Source: Limnanthes douglasii subsp. nivea
Taxonomy: Eukaryota; Streptophyta; Magnoliopsida; Brassicales; Limnanthaceae
DNA: 64,000 nucleotides
NCBI GenBank assembly: GCA_036936605.1
Contig: JAUPFV010000001.1
Coordinates: forward strand, 251,375,981 to 251,439,980
Direction: 5' to 3'
Made by a program: the position numbers and the translations under genes. Positions 1-11,835 of the stretch are shown piece by piece. The notes beneath the pieces were generated by a model. The model saw nothing but the letters and a program-made list of their open reading frames with translations, did not search any database and was not told the DNA's origin. The number at the start of each line of letters is the position of its first letter. Positions within the stretch are counted from its first letter, which is position 1.

Positions 1-1685
1 TAAGAAAGTGTGTGAGACTTGCCTAACTGGCAAGCCTCACAGAAGTTATTCTCATTACTTGGAACATTTTGAAGGTTACAGGACTTAAGAACACTAGCTA
101 GAACAAACTGGGATGGATGGCCAAGCTTCCTATGCCATCCATCTTTAGAGACTTTAGAAACTTTAGCAGGACAGACCCTATCAGAACATAGAGAACTTTG
201 AGACAAACAGACTTGAGTATTAAAACTGACTGGATAGGTAGACTGATTTCTAGAAAGAGTTTCCATCTTGTATAGACCACCTTCACATCTCCCTTTGAGC
301 AACACTGTCCCTGTGGTTTTGTCCTTCACAAGACAAAAAGTTTTGTGAAATTCAACAAATACATGATTATAATTGGTAAGTTGAGAGATAGACAGTAAGT
401 TTTTGTTGATTTTGGGAACATGTAGTATGGATTTAAGAAGAATAGGCTGTTTAGATAGTGATAAGAGGGAAGTTTCACCTATGTGAGAGATTGGAAGTCT
501 CTCACCACTACCAACCAAGACATGTTTAGTACCTGTGTAGTCATGTTTCTGTGTCAGCTGATTGGTACTCCCTGTAACATGATGGCTGGGTCCACTGTCA
601 GCATACCATACCCCATCTGATGCTGTGTCTTGTGCTGCTAGTAGGGCACTGTGATCACTTTCAGACTTAGGTTGTTCTGAAGAATTTGATCCCATGACTG
701 AAGGGTCATCTCTGTAGTAGCAAACAACTGCAGAGTACCCATATTTGCTACAGATTTGGCAAGTGGGTTTGTTTTGGGCAAACCTTCCACCTCTGCCTCT
801 ATAGTAGCTGCTTCGACCCCTGTAGTTGGAGTTAGACCTTCCTCCTCTATAGTTTCTGAACTTGTTGTTGAAGTTCTTGTTTGGTCCAGAATAGTTTCTG
901 AAATTGTTGTTGCTGACTTGTTGTTTCATATCACTTCTTTGAGCATAATTGGCACTTGAAATACTGATTGTATTCATTGTATTTTGCAGATCATGAAGTT
1001 GTTCTAGCCTGCTTTCAAAAGTTAAAAGGCTAGTCTGCAGATCAAGCCAAGTAAGATTGTCTTTATCAGCAAGACTGACTACTATTGGTGTGTAGTCTCC
1101 ATCAAGCCCTGCAAGAACCTGAGTGATCAGGTCATCCATGGAGGTAAGACATCCTGCAAGTATTAAATTATCAAAGATCATTTTCATTTTGTTTAAGTAG
1201 TCAGACATAGTACTGGCTCCCTTGCGAGTTTTTTGAAACTCTGCCTTGAAGTAGGTGACTCTGGCTCTTGTCTGAGAGCCAGACAACTTTCCTGCTGCTT
1301 CCCAAAGCCCTTTGGAGGTCTCGTCCTCCATTAATTGAGCTGCTATCTCAGGGCTCATTGTGGAGTAGAGCCAACCAAGTAAGAGTTGGTCCTTTGAGAC
1401 CCACTCTTCATAGTCTGCATTTTCTGATACATTGCCTTCATTATCAGTAGAAAATTTAGGAGGGCAGACTTTCTCTCCTGAGATATAGCCACCTAGCTTG
1501 TTACCCTTGATCATGGGTAGCACAACTGTTCTCCAAAGGAGATAGTTGCTTCTGTCGAGTCTGATATTGTTTGTGTTGTTGATTGAGTGCAGCTGCAGAG
1601 TTTTTGAAGCAGCAGAGGAACTGTTGGGAAAGAAGGAGCCTAATGACTCTGAGGAAAGCGACTGAGATTCATCAGAGTTGGCCAT
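1..1685 (-). CDS. Copia-1 gag-pol polyprotein, 5' part, open to the window edge
   Basis: Reading the minus strand from the ATG at 1683-1685 gives at least 561 codons without a stop, running off the left edge. In order it shows a Copia gag region (NYLLWRTVVLPMIKG near residue 50, then the UBN2-type segment), an Arg/Gly/Asn-rich stretch, a zinc knuckle beginning CQIC (near residue 310), a protease motif DSGPSHH, and a GAG-pre-integrase zinc site with WHRKLGHPS and CEACQLGKSH at the edge. The family copies its RNA inside virus-like particles and integrates the cDNA. Two key positions look changed: the knuckle His is Tyr (KYGYSAVVC) and the usual DSGAS is DSGPS. The tRNA-Met primer site lies 12 bases upstream of the ATG, which supports this start. 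Integrase, RT and RNase H would lie left of the window. Confidence 0.85.
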   Translation of the reverse strand, partial: MANSDESQSLSSESLGSFFPNSSSAASKTLQLHSINNTNNIRLDRSNYLLWRTVVLPMIKGNKLGGYISGEKVCPPKFSTDNEGNVSENADYEEWVSKDQLLLGWLYSTMSPEIAAQLMEDETSKGLWEAAGKLSGSQTRARVTYFKAEFQKTRKGASTMSDYLNKMKMIFDNLILAGCLTSMDDLITQVLAGLDGDYTPIVVSLADKDNLTWLDLQTSLLTFESRLEQLHDLQNTMNTISISSANYAQRSDMKQQVSNNNFRNYSGPNKNFNNKFRNYRGGRSNSNYRGRSSYYRGRGGRFAQNKPTCQICSKYGYSAVVCYYRDDPSVMGSNSSEQPKSESDHSALLAAQDTASDGVWYADSGPSHHVTGSTNQLTQKHDYTGTKHVLVGSGERLPISHIGETSLLSLSKQPILLKSILHVPKINKNLLSISQLTNYNHVFVEFHKTFCLVKDKTTGTVLLKGRCEGGLYKMETLSRNQSTYPVSFNTQVCLSQSSLCSDRVCPAKVSKVSKDGWHRKLGHPSQFVLASVLKSCNLQNVPSNENNFCEACQLGKSHTLS

Positions 1686-1697
1686 TCAGATCAGAAT

Positions 1698-1710
1698 GGC
1701 TCTGATACCA
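1698..1710 (-). other. Copia-1 primer-binding site (initiator tRNA-Met)
   Basis: The minus strand reads TGGTATCAGAGCC, the usual Copia primer-binding site complementary to the 3' end of initiator tRNA-Met. It directly precedes the gag ATG. The 5' LTR should lie just to the right, but the sequence next to the site (TTTTCTAC before TTGGTATC) lacks a clean CA end, so I could not fix the LTR border. Confidence 0.8.
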
Positions 1711-1713
1711 AGT

Positions 1714-2739
1714 AGAAAATAGGGAGTGAACAAAACTTAGTTGGACTAGTCATTCTTAGATAAAAAAACATAAACCCAAATATCATCGCACAAAACTTAC
1801 ATCTTATGCCAAAAAACCGCTCACCCTAGTTATTTCTCGGCTCCAACATACAATTTAACCACCATCTAGTATACCAAATCTCACTGTATCTAATTATTCA
1901 AAAAGGCCCAACAAAAAAAAACCCTTGCGCCCCATTTTTAAAACTTAATTAAGCCTTCTTCTTCTAACCGGTTATGTCGCCCATCGATCTTTGCCAACCA
2001 ATTTATTTTCACGGGCCTAGCTTGCTCGAGAAATAAACTAGGCAGTTAAAAGAATGGACCATACACACAATACTAGAAGCTCAATGCCTATTATCTCCTC
2101 TCTAATCGCATTATAGTATCATACAAGCTTCACTTGACCATCATTGGTCAATCTTCCCACCATACTAACCATCATACTCCCAGTTATACCTTCAACTACC
2201 TACACCCCCCGTTCTCCTTCAACCTCCATAACTCTGTGCCCAATCGTCAACATAACATCCCAACTACAATTTTGACCATTTTCCATATCTTAAATTCCTA
2301 GAAAAAATCATGAACGGAGTTCAGACAACCGTTCTATATATTTATTAAAGAAATCTTAAACACTGAGTTCTTGGACGATAGGATTTTAATGTCTTATAAC
2401 ACTATAAATCCCCCCATAATACTTTGTGCAAGTGCTTAACATAGTAATTATGATGACACAAACCAACGACAGCCCATGTTAAAGAAAATATAGATTGTAT
2501 ATGGGGTGGATTTGGCGTGGAAGTATGCATGGCTAATATGGAAGACTATTTCTAAGTTTTACTTGGGAGAGCATAACACAACCTTGGACTTCTATAAGGT
2601 TAGTTTATTTAACCCTCGCTTCTTCTTGGTAGGATCTAGATTGTCTTGAACCGTAGTGTCTGTCTATCTGAGTTTATTCTATGTTTCCCTAATTTATCTT
2701 CTATAAGGTTAGTTTATTTAACCCTCGTTTAATGTTTCA
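1714..2739. other. Copia-1 LTR candidate and flank, no gene
   Basis: No coding region is visible. The part next to the primer site should be the Copia-1 5' LTR, but its outer end cannot be placed without the second LTR. A 30-base direct repeat occurs at 2589-2618 and 2698-2727 (period 109, starting CTTCTATAAGG), close to the end of the LINE-A remnant. Confidence 0.4.
2589..2727 (+). repeat. 30-bp direct repeat, period 109
   Basis: The same 30 bases, beginning CTTCTATAAGGTTAG and ending AACCCTCG, occur at 2589-2618 and 2698-2727 with no mismatch. The spacer is 79 bp. It looks like a local duplication. Confidence 0.85.
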
Positions 2740-3560
2740 TTTGATAGAAATCTAGGAATGACACTATATATAGACTCGCTCTGGTCTGATAATAGAAATT
2801 TGAAGGGAACTAACCTTGATATTCTATGGACTACAAAGACTAATTGGCCTAAAATGCTTCCAATTTTTAGGATTAACAGATTTTGGACTGTGGCACTTAC
2901 ATGTGGCCATTATACCTTGAGTTATTTTCTGCCCCTGAATGAGGAAGGACATTACAAGCATAAGTCTTTCTTGATGATGCTCCAGCATGTCCTGAAGAAG
3001 TAGCTATTGAATATATCCATACCTGCAACACTTGATGGATTAAGGTTAGTAATAATATCATAAAGTTCTTTTTTAGTTGGGATGACCATAAGAAATTCAT
3101 TGTTATCATCATTTATTAAGTTAGGAATGTTATCAAAGATAGTATTCTGCATATAGAAATCTTCTTCATCATTCCTAAAGTAAGGCAGCTCAGCGAGATT
3201 GTTTTTGAAATAAGATGCAACAGATTTCCTTATTACATATTTGTATAAAATCCATTCATCACCCATTTTGATGCTAGAGATGTTGTTTTTTATTTTCTTA
3301 TTGACAGAACTGTGGAGAAATTTATTGTTTATGTCACCCTCTTTGAGCCAATTGGTATAACACTTTTGATACTAAAAATATTCCTCCATGTTTAGTGATT
3401 GAAGAGTGATAACATTAGCTTTAGATAAATCAATTTTGGTCTTTAAGTTGTTAGAGGCATGGTGATTTATTTCAAGTCTTTTAGCATTGTCTTCCGATGT
3501 CTTGCGAAGTGCACTTGCAGAAGTACATGCACCTTTACATAAGGGTTTGTCCATTTAGGG
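2740..3560 (-). pseudogene. LINE-A ORF2 remnant: linker and start of reverse transcriptase
   Basis: On minus, the linker ahead of the RT is recognisable (NWLKEGDINNKFLHSS, then MGDEWILYKYVIRKS). The RT start follows (ELYDIITNLNPSSVAGMD, then FFRTCWSIIKKDL). A stop at 2952-2954 breaks the frame, but the next frame continues with GKI-like residues and then NPKNWKHFRPISLC, a typical LINE RT stretch. Weaker similarity (LLSDQSES) continues to about 2740. The catalytic FADD-type motif and the rest of ORF2 are absent. The remnant is A/T-biased at third positions, unlike the plus-strand LINE-B nearby. It is not functional. Confidence 0.8.
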
Positions 3561-3889
3561 TTTTCAAAATAAATCTTTTGATGATTGATCCTTCGACGAA
3601 CCACCTATTCCCTCATAGTCGTATACAAATCTGTATATACTCTGTAGCTGATGTCAGAATTTCTAGAAGACCCACACCTTATCAAAATCGTTACCAACAA
3701 TGATTTTTATTCCATTATTTAAGAGCATGTTTAAGTCTACTTAGCTTATATTAGAAAATAAATAGAGGGTAGCCATTCAAACTTTGTTTCTAATTATTTT
3801 CAACAGAGCTTATAAATCTATTATCCATGGTCCACATGTTAAGAAATTTGAAACTTTCTTTTTCACTTAATTTATCTTTATTTATTGAA

Positions 3890-4545
3890 ATATTTAAAGG
3901 AGTATGGCTAGAACAAGTTCTGACATATGAATGACTTTAGTTTCGTTAAAACAGTTAGCACAAGCATAGTTAAATAGATATTTATCTAGACTTTTCCATT
4001 TGGAATTGTTAGACCAAGTGTATTTAGACCCAGTGTAGCCAACATCTTCTAGATGAAACTCCCTAATAATATCATTAAATTCTATGGTGTTTTTTAAGCA
4101 ATAGGAATAACAGCCTAGTCGCTTATCAGAAGAAGTAACCACACTAAAATCTCCCATGATTAGCCATTCCTTGGAGGTTATGGAGATGCTTATGAGGGTG
4201 TCTGAAAGCTCCATTTTCTAACACCTTTGACACTTAGCATAGAAAATAGTTAATAAAAATATTATATTGAGGTTAGCATGGGTTATTGCAGTATGAAGGC
4301 ATTGAGGATGATCAATCAAAATTTTAACAGAAAACCCACATTCCAGCAAAACCAGATTTTGTGAGAACAGTTTACAATAAAGTTATTTAAGCCAATTTTA
4401 GAAGCAATGTTAGCGAAGCTCTCCACTTGAATAAGAGGCTCTTGAATAACACCTATTTTGATGTTGTCTTTGCCAATGATAGATTTGAGTCTTCTCAAAG
4501 AAGACTTATTATGGATTCCACGAGTATTCCAATTTTGAGAGCTTG
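3890..4545 (-). pseudogene. LINE-A ORF2 remnant: AP-type endonuclease domain
   Basis: The minus strand carries the beginning of an apurinic endonuclease-like domain used by L1-type LINEs to nick the target DNA. QNWNTRGIHNKSSLRRLKS is followed by IGVIQEPLI (the E of the metal site). Further on come LIMGDFSVVTSSDKRLG and TGSKYTWSN, the GDFN- and TWSN-like blocks, with Asn of GDFN changed to Ser. Several frame breaks separate the pieces. It sits between ORF1 (right) and RT (left) in the order expected for one minus-strand LINE. Confidence 0.8.
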
Positions 4546-4729
4546 ATCATCTAGATTTTGAGTGGGGAAGTCTGTTGGTCCCTTAAAACTTTAAGGATTG
4601 AATAGATATGTTGTTAATGTTTTTCTTTTCTCTTGCCTCTTTGAGTTTTCTATTTAACACTTCTTGAAATTCAGTGTCCACATCTTTTCTCTTTACTATA
4701 GGAGTATTAGATAAGCTTCCTATATTTTA

Positions 4730-5785
4730 TTAATTAGGAGAACCATTTCCAAACATAATATTATCATAATCCAACGATGAAGATAGAATGTAGCCTGATT
4801 CAATAGAATGAATAGTTTCAATTATGTCCTCTACTTCAAAAGTTTTGATATCTTTCTTGGTAGTCTTTTGTTTATTTTTTTTCAAGATTTCAAGTCTGAT
4901 AGTATGCTCTTTGTTGTGAAGTTGAGGAGTTTTAGAGTCACTCTTTTTATTATTGTTTACTATAGTCGATTTGATAGTGTGTTTCATATTGTCTCCTTGT
5001 TTGTTGCTTTCTTGCAAGATATTTTCAGCTTTGTCTTAGAGATTGTTGTATGCATCATTGACCTGAGTTTTTGTAAGAGATTTCTTGCAATTGTTTTGGT
5101 CATGTCCCAAATGGTAACATGTCTTATAATAGCTTGGAATGTCATTATAGCTTATCTTTATCCATCAGCCTTGATTTTCTCCAAATCCCATCCAGATTTG
5201 ACGTTGAAGCTCCTTAGTCAGATACGTTTCAACCCAGGAAAAACAAGCATTGTTATATACTCTGTTTTCGTGAGAGAATTTGATCTTTAGATAGCCTCCT
5301 ATAGTTTTCACTAGATTACTTATTATGTTCTCATTGTAGAAATGTTTTGGTATCTTTTCAAATCGGATCCAAATCGGTGTAGTTGGATTTTTATATTTGC
5401 GGTTAAGATTTGGGCTCCATTTCAAGAGCATCATAGCAGAGTACAATAGATACAAAACAGACATTGCCTAGATCTAATCTTGATCAGCTTTTGATGCGAA
5501 TTCGAGCAGGATATGTCTTGAGTCCTAAACTGTGTAACTGTAATCTCTTTCGAATTTGAAAGACAATAAGAATTGGTTTAACTTTTCCTTTTCAGGAATA
5601 CCTTTTAGGAATTTACCAAATATCGTATGTTTGGAGTTGGCCATGATTTTATTTTTAACATCTTGCAAAAACTGAATGGATATGTGAGTAGTTTTCTGCT
5701 CTATATTTTTAACATCTTGCGAAAACTGAATGGATATGTAATCAATTTTCTTTAAGTCTCCTTGGAACATCGTGGGCCCTAACAT
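4730..5785 (-). pseudogene. LINE-A ORF1 remnant (DUF4283 and zinc knuckle)
   Basis: Minus-strand pieces at 5525-5785, 5165-5464 and 4730-5017 match the ORF1 layout of plant L1 elements. HTIFGKFLKGIPEKEKL starts the DUF4283-like RNA-binding fold, LLKWSPN with TTPIWIRFEKIPKHFYN is its hallmark second half, and a zinc knuckle reads YYKTCYHLGHDQNNC. The first Cys of that knuckle is Tyr. The same arrangement is intact in the LINE at 12664-14922. Stops and frameshifts separate the segments. The first piece contains an in-frame 54-bp duplication. Confidence 0.75.
5651..5751 (-). repeat. 54-bp in-frame tandem duplication in LINE-A ORF1
   Basis: Two copies of about 47 bases start at 5651 and 5705 with only a few differences. 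On minus they repeat ISIQFSQDVKN as ISIQFLQDVKN. The period of 54 is a multiple of three, so the frame is kept. Confidence 0.8.
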
Positions 5786-5789
5786 CTAT

Positions 5790-6900
5790 AAAGGGGTCCA
5801 AGAATTCTTCATCTCTTACACTCTATTCGAATCTTGGAATGCCACCTCCATCGCCCTTATCCCCAAAAAAGACTCGCCTTCTGGGCCTGCTGGCTATAGA
5901 CCAATTGCTTTATGCAATGTTGTCCAGAAAATCATCTCCAAAATTCTGGCCAACAGAATCAAAGTCTTCTTCCCTTATCTTATCGACTCTTCCAAATCTG
6001 CTTTCATTTCTGGAATTAACATATCTGATAATATTATCATCTCCCTAGAGCTTTTAAAAGGGTATCATACCAATGGTAGAGGCAAAATAATTGCCCTTAA
6101 AATCGACAATGAAAGCCTTCGATAACGTTCGCTGGCATCTCATTCTCGACGTTCTTGTTGCGATGCATTTTCGTGAGAAAATTATCACTTGGATTGTCAA
6201 ATGCATCTCCTCTCCTTCCTACTCCATTATTATTAATGGAGACCTTCATGGAAATTTCAAAGGCAAAAAATGTCTGAGACAAGGTGATCCTTTATCCCCT
6301 CTTCTTTTTGTGCTTGCTATGCAAGTGCTTTCTGGTATCCTTACAGGGAAAATTCATAATGAGAATTTCCGTTATCATTGGAAATGCCACAAACAGAAAA
6401 TCAATAACTTCTGCTTTGTAGATGATCTGATGATTTTCAGTCATGGTGATACTCATTCCCTTAATCTCATTAAAGACGCTCTGGACGACTTCTATCTTCT
6501 TTCTGGTCTAAAAGTCAATCCTTATTAACAATCATATATTTTTATCCGGCATTGACGATCATCTTAGATTGGATCTTCTTCCAATTCTGAATTTCCCTGA
6601 AGGAACCCTCCCGGTAAAATATTTAAGAGTCCCTCTCCTCACTGGTAGACTTACGCATTCGGATTGCCGCCCCCTTCTGCACAAGATTACCTCTAGAATT
6701 GAATCTTGGACCGCTAAACACCTCTCTTACGCGGGTCGACTCCAGCTAATTAAATCGGTTTTATTTGTTGGTTAGGTTTACTGGTTTTCGATCATTATTT
6801 TTCCGTCTAGAATAATTAAATAATTAACCTAGTATTTTCGTCGATTCCTTTGGTCTGGACCTGCTATGAAAACCCATGGGGCTAAGGTAGTCTAGTCCAC
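5790..6900 (+). pseudogene. LINE-B ORF2 remnant: reverse transcriptase
   Basis: A plus-strand, 5'-truncated L1-type RT. VQEFFISYTLFESWNA opens the similarity, followed by SIALIPKKDSPSGPAGYRPI and LCNVVQKIISKILANRI, then KAFDNVRWHLI, CLRQGDPLSPLLFVLAMQ and the catalytic box FVDDLMIF with both Asp residues kept. GTLPVKYLRVPLL and ESWTAKHLSYAGRLQLIKS mark the thumb region. The frame breaks near 6105 and 6530 and again past 6775. Codons are C-rich at third positions, unlike LINE-A, so this is a different family. Confidence 0.85.
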
Positions 6901-8266
6901 CATTTCCACTCCCTTTAAAGAGGGCGGCCTTGGGATACTAGATTTAAAAACTTGGAATCAGGCGACCGTCCTTAAGCACCTCTGGTCCATAGTAAGTAAT
7001 AAGACCCAATCTATCTGGTGCGATTGGATCAAAGCAGAAAATATTAAAAATAAACGTTTTTGGGACGTTTCTTTTGGATCCTCCCCCTCTTGGATTTGGA
7101 GGAAAATCCTCCATCTTCGTCTTTTGGCTCGTACTTTATACAGAGTTGCTATCAGAATTGGTCTGAGCACTTTCTTCTGGCACGACCTGTGGTCCCTCTC
7201 CTCGTTGATTGCAGACCACTATGGCACAAACATAATTTCAGACTCTCGAATGGGAAATAACCTTAAGGTTTAAGACATCATAAGTACTGGTGAATGAAAC
7301 AGGCTTGTCAACTTGAGATCGGCTCGAGCTCGTAGTCGGAGTCATCTAGACGAAATCAACAGAATAATCCTCTCTCTCCCCTAACCTAACTCTCTCTTGA
7401 TGGACGTTCCATACTGGACTGCGATGGACGGATGCATCACTTTCACAATCAAGGACACGTACAACGCTATTCGTGCGCCTGCCCATATCGTGGGGTGGGC
7501 GGGGTTAGTCTGGAACAAATATAACATTTCTTGGCTAGCCATTAAGGGCAAGCTAACTACCAGAGACAAGCTTATTAGTTGGGGTTACAAGTCCCCAACT
7601 GATTGCCCTCTCTGCTCCTCTGATTTGGAATTTATATCTCACATCCTCTTTGAATGTAGTTTCACTCAGATTATCTGGAATGCTGCAAGTAATAAACTTG
7701 GGTTCCCATTCCAATCCTTGAACTGCAATCTTGGATCCTCGAGGCTTCAAGTTGGGCAAATATGTGTGACCATTGTATTTGGCGCATGTGTTTCAACGCG
7801 GTTGTCTACCACGTTTGGAAGGAGTGGAATTCAAGAATTTTTGGATCTGCGTCCGCCTTGGCCTCCTCTATCTCATACCAAATCTTATCGGATCTACGAT
7901 ACAAATTTCATGGTACCAAGATTGTTTGGCCGATGTAGTTTAATTCTTTTCTAACTTATTTTGTTTTCTATTCTTGTTTCAGGTGATCTTCTTTCTGGAT
8001 TGGAGCGTGGTGTCAGACTAGAAGCACCCGGAGTCAGCTTAAAGCTTCTGAGTCACCATAGCTTCATGTCTTTAGCCTGATTTTGATGTTATGTCATATC
8101 TTCTGTGCCATACATTTTAGGCATTTAGATTTCGATTCGTCTTCTAGTAGTTCTTTTGTCTTGTTATGCACTTTTATTGTAGTTGTTGTATTAGTTCTGC
8201 GGGGTATGCCCCAGGATTATGTATGAACACTTTCAATTAATTCAAGTTTTTATTACACCAAAAAAA
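6901..8266 (+). pseudogene. LINE-B ORF2 C-terminal region, 3' end and poly(A)
   Basis: The RT tail continues with stops (GGLGILDLKTWNQA, then FWHDLWSLSSL). It is followed by the zinc-binding zf-RVT domain common in plant LINEs (SWLAIKGKLTTRDKLISWGY, CPLCSSDLEFISHILFEC). The 3' region ends with GGGGTATGCCCCAGG-like sequence, a TTTTTATTACACC stretch and a short A run at 8260-8266, as expected for a LINE 3' terminus. A clean target-site duplication could not be defined. Confidence 0.75.
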
Positions 8267-9112
8267 TACGTATAAAAATAATTATCTAATATAATAATAA
8301 TGATTATATTTTTTAATATATTTTTACGTTTGTGTTATTATTTATTAGTGAGTACTAACTTTAGAAATTATGTCATTCATCAGAAACGATTTGGAACTTG
8401 ACGTTGATATGAATGTATGGATTAATTTATTAAACAATCATAATAACTACACCTGTATATTCACCCATTCAATGTAAAATATTAATATATGAATATATCA
8501 TTTTCAGAATTAAAATTTAGCCAACTATATATAATTTGAATTCAAATGTTTCTGTGTTTGCTAAACTGAAAGTGAAATCTATTTATTAAAGAAAAAAATG
8601 GTGAACGAGAAAAAAATAATCGACAAAAATATTTTGAAATTCGTATTTTTGTAGATAACAATGCTAAATAGTTATACATATATAAAAATTTAATTAACAG
8701 TTAATATTAAATTATTATTATTGGCTTTTATATTTTATATGTGGCAGTTTATACGTTATGGTTTTATGTATGTCTTTTATTATTTATGTTTTGTACTATA
8801 TGTTTTGAGCCTATTTATTGATTTATATAATGGAATAAAATGTTATAAAATTAAATAAAATTCAAAGCATATTGTTTTTTTTTGGAAAATATAAGACTAA
8901 AATGTTATAAAAATAACCATGGAGATAAAAAAAAAAAAACATGAAGAATTAATAGTATTTTTATCTATAAATATTGGAAAAAAAATATTAATTATCAATA
9001 TATCTAGTAAAATAAAAAAACGAGCATTTATTATATATTTTTTCCTACAAATTTATGTTTTTTTAACAAATATAGTCCCTCATATATAACAATTATTGCG
9101 TAAAAAATTTAG
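8267..9112. other. AT-rich spacer, no gene seen
   Basis: Very AT-rich sequence with long A and T runs and no open frame, TIR or tRNA-like structure that I can support. Confidence 0.5.
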
Positions 9113-9328
9113 CCCCGAATTGAGTAGTTGAGTTGGTGGAGTAGATGAGCTCGTGACTAAAAGGTCATACGTCCGACCTCCTTTACAAATGCTTTCTTGG
9201 TTTGAACATGTCACCTTGTGTGGTTTACATGTTAGTGTTAGTTTGCAGGCTATTGCACATAATTAGGTTTACCTTGTGTTCACTCGTTGAGTAGCGGTTG
9301 CAGGTTCTCTCCGGAAAAAAAATCACTT
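9113..9328 (+). mobile_element. Probable tRNA-derived SINE
   Basis: The head resembles a tRNA. An A-box-like stretch (TAGTTGAGTTGGTGGAG, about 9124-9140) is followed about 35 bp later by a B-box-like T arm (GGTCATACGTCCGACC, about 9162-9177) that can fold as a stem-loop. The body ends in an A run after CTCTCCGG (9315-9322). The length of about 215 bp fits plant SINEs. No clear target-site duplication was found, so the borders are approximate. Confidence 0.6.
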
Positions 9329-11835
9329 AACAATTTTGCATGTTCACTTTTGTATTAAAATTATCTCCCACGTTTTGTAATGTTGTATTTTATTCCCTTA
9401 TGTTTATGCAATATGACCAAATAACCCCCAAGATTTTTCAATGTTACCCAATAATCCCCCTATATGTCAGCAAAATGACCTTTTTAATCTGAGTTAATTA
9501 TAGACGGTGGTATTAAAATACAATATTGTTGAACCACATAAAAGAATTTTAATCACAAAAGTGCACATATCTTAGGTGATGGTTGTGGTTACGCCTCTGT
9601 TGATGTTGCTCATAATGCTTCCATGAGAAACTGTGAACACAAGCAGGGTAAATCTAATTTAAATCTAAATTACATATATTTACATGATAATGTTACATTT
9701 TTATTCATTTGGAATCGATCAATTTTATTGTAAGTTTGAAATTAAAAAAATGCATTGGTAGAGGAAGAACACAAATATCCCCTCTTAGGACAACATAAAG
9801 TACGATAACGATATTGAAGATGAATTTAAAATAAAACAGTGTCAAAGCTCATACTCTTAGACGAATGGTAAGTCATGCTAAAAAGTATAAGGATATCCTA
9901 ATTGGAATTTTTTATCCATGTATATTTAGAGCATCTAAGTTATTGTAGAATATAATTGAATTGATAAAATATAATCACTAATAAATATTAAATAATTAGA
10001 CCTACATATAATAATATTATTACAGTATCATAGAATAAGTTATATATATACGAGTTGAGTTAATATGTATTATGATGAATATTTTGTTTGCTTAGCACTT
10101 AAGTTATTGGGCTCTATGAGGTCAATAAAAGTTATGGTGTGGGACACAAAATCATCGAGTATTTATGGTGGTAAGTCCAATAGATAGATGAAAAATCAGA
10201 AGCAATGCACAAGTGGTCTTTTACCACGAAACCTATTCACGAAGCCTTTCATAGTTATAGTCATAAGAGAGAGAAAATAACATTTCTTCTTCCTTTTCTC
10301 ATTTAATTTTTTCCGACTTTAAATCGATTTTATCAGTATGATTTCTTTATACCATCGACAGTTCATATCATTTTCCTTCTCTCAAGGATGCTTTGTATGC
10401 GATTGGGTGGACAATTCCTTTTTAAACTGAGCATTGGATCCTCTCTATTTACTAAACTGCAACTCAATTTGATTTTTTGAAGCATCTCCAAATAAATTTT
10501 CGGCTTACATTTTTTGTCAGTAACAAACGTTTCCTGCAAATTTGCTTGCAATCTGGATTTTTTTGCCACCTCCTACAGTTAGGTTGCTATCTCTGAATCT
10601 TTTTCATACAAAACAATAACCTTTTGTGTGGGTTTATCATAAAAGACATGCATTGATAACTTACTCAAGTGTTATGGTATTGAAATGACAAACCTCAAAT
10701 TTGTTGGAGGTAAATTTTGATAAGCTTTGACAATCAACATCTCAAGACTAATTTTGAAATTTAGGAGGCACAAAAGATTTCATATGTTTTGGAAAATGAA
10801 TTGTTGATGTATACTCGTACCAGACCATGATAAGATATAACATTTATTATAAGAATCTTAATTAAATACTTAAGTATCCAAGAATCGACCACTCTATTGT
10901 ACGACACAGGTCATCTTGTATTCAGAAAGAAAATTTCACATGTTGACATAAAGAAAGTAAGATAATCGAGAAGATCAAATAAGTGTCCTGACTTTATGGG
11001 TTAAGTGGACGTTAGATCAAATTGTGTGATTTACGTTTGCATATTTTACGAGAATAAAATTTACAACACAATTCATAACATAAAATAAAATAAAAACGTT
11101 TAGTTTCTTATAGTGAGTGGAATGAGAACATACCAAATAAAGACAAAACAGTTAATATTACATACAAGTAAAAAAGATTCATTTTTTTTCTTTCTCATGT
11201 TCCTCGACTAAGATGTGAGCGCTTAAAGTATTTCATGAACAAAACTTTCACGTGAGTGTTCTTAGTTTATATTATATTCACATTCGGTGGGATTTTTTTA
11301 GTAATTCAATCTTTAGTTTAGGTTTATGTTGTGTTATGTTTAGTTTCAGGTTTTGTATACAATTTAGTCAAAATAATGCAATGCTTGATTTTTCTTTTGT
11401 ATATCTTGGACATTATGTATAATTCAATATAGTATGAGCAGTCGGAAAGTGACACATAATGATTACATGTTTGTATCATTTACATGTTCTACTTGATGAG
11501 AATGTAAATTTAATTTAAGTGATACATGGCATTAATGAAAAGAATTATTGTGTGCAGGCAAGTCATACTCATTCCTTATTATTTTCTTTATGACAATCAT
11601 ATAAAGTGATAAGGCATATTGGATACATCTAAAACAACAATATTATATAATACACACTTTAGTAATACATTTCAACTCATGTGATGATCCAAATGATTGT
11701 ATGGATATCCCAAATCTGAATGTTTCATCCAATGGAGATTCAAAGTAACTAAAATACGGATACATCCATTATTGGACTCAAATATATTCACAAATATTTG
11801 AACTATAAATAGCAAATAGTAAAATATAGATTATA
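9329..11835. other. AT-rich intergenic DNA, no supported gene
   Basis: Mostly AT-rich sequence with only short frames. A stretch at about 9570-9650 could be a decayed exon ending before a GTAAAT donor, and a 68-codon frame lies on minus at 10363-10569 (basic, unrecognised). Neither has enough support to be called a gene. Confidence 0.4.

Noticed and set aside
1714..2330. Defined Copia-1 5' LTR
   Set aside because: It must lie here, but neither a TG/CA end pair nor a partner LTR is visible in the window, so no borders are claimed.
2740..8266. One LINE with a 5' inversion made by twin priming
   Set aside because: The minus part ends near where the plus part begins, which first suggested an inversion. 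But the RT block (NPKNWKHFRPISLC on minus, PAGYRPIALCN on plus) is present in both halves, and codon bias differs strongly, so these are two families.
9113..9190. True tRNA gene
   Set aside because: A- and B-box-like parts are present, but no acceptor stem or anticodon arm can be formed and an A-tailed body follows, so a SINE is the better reading.
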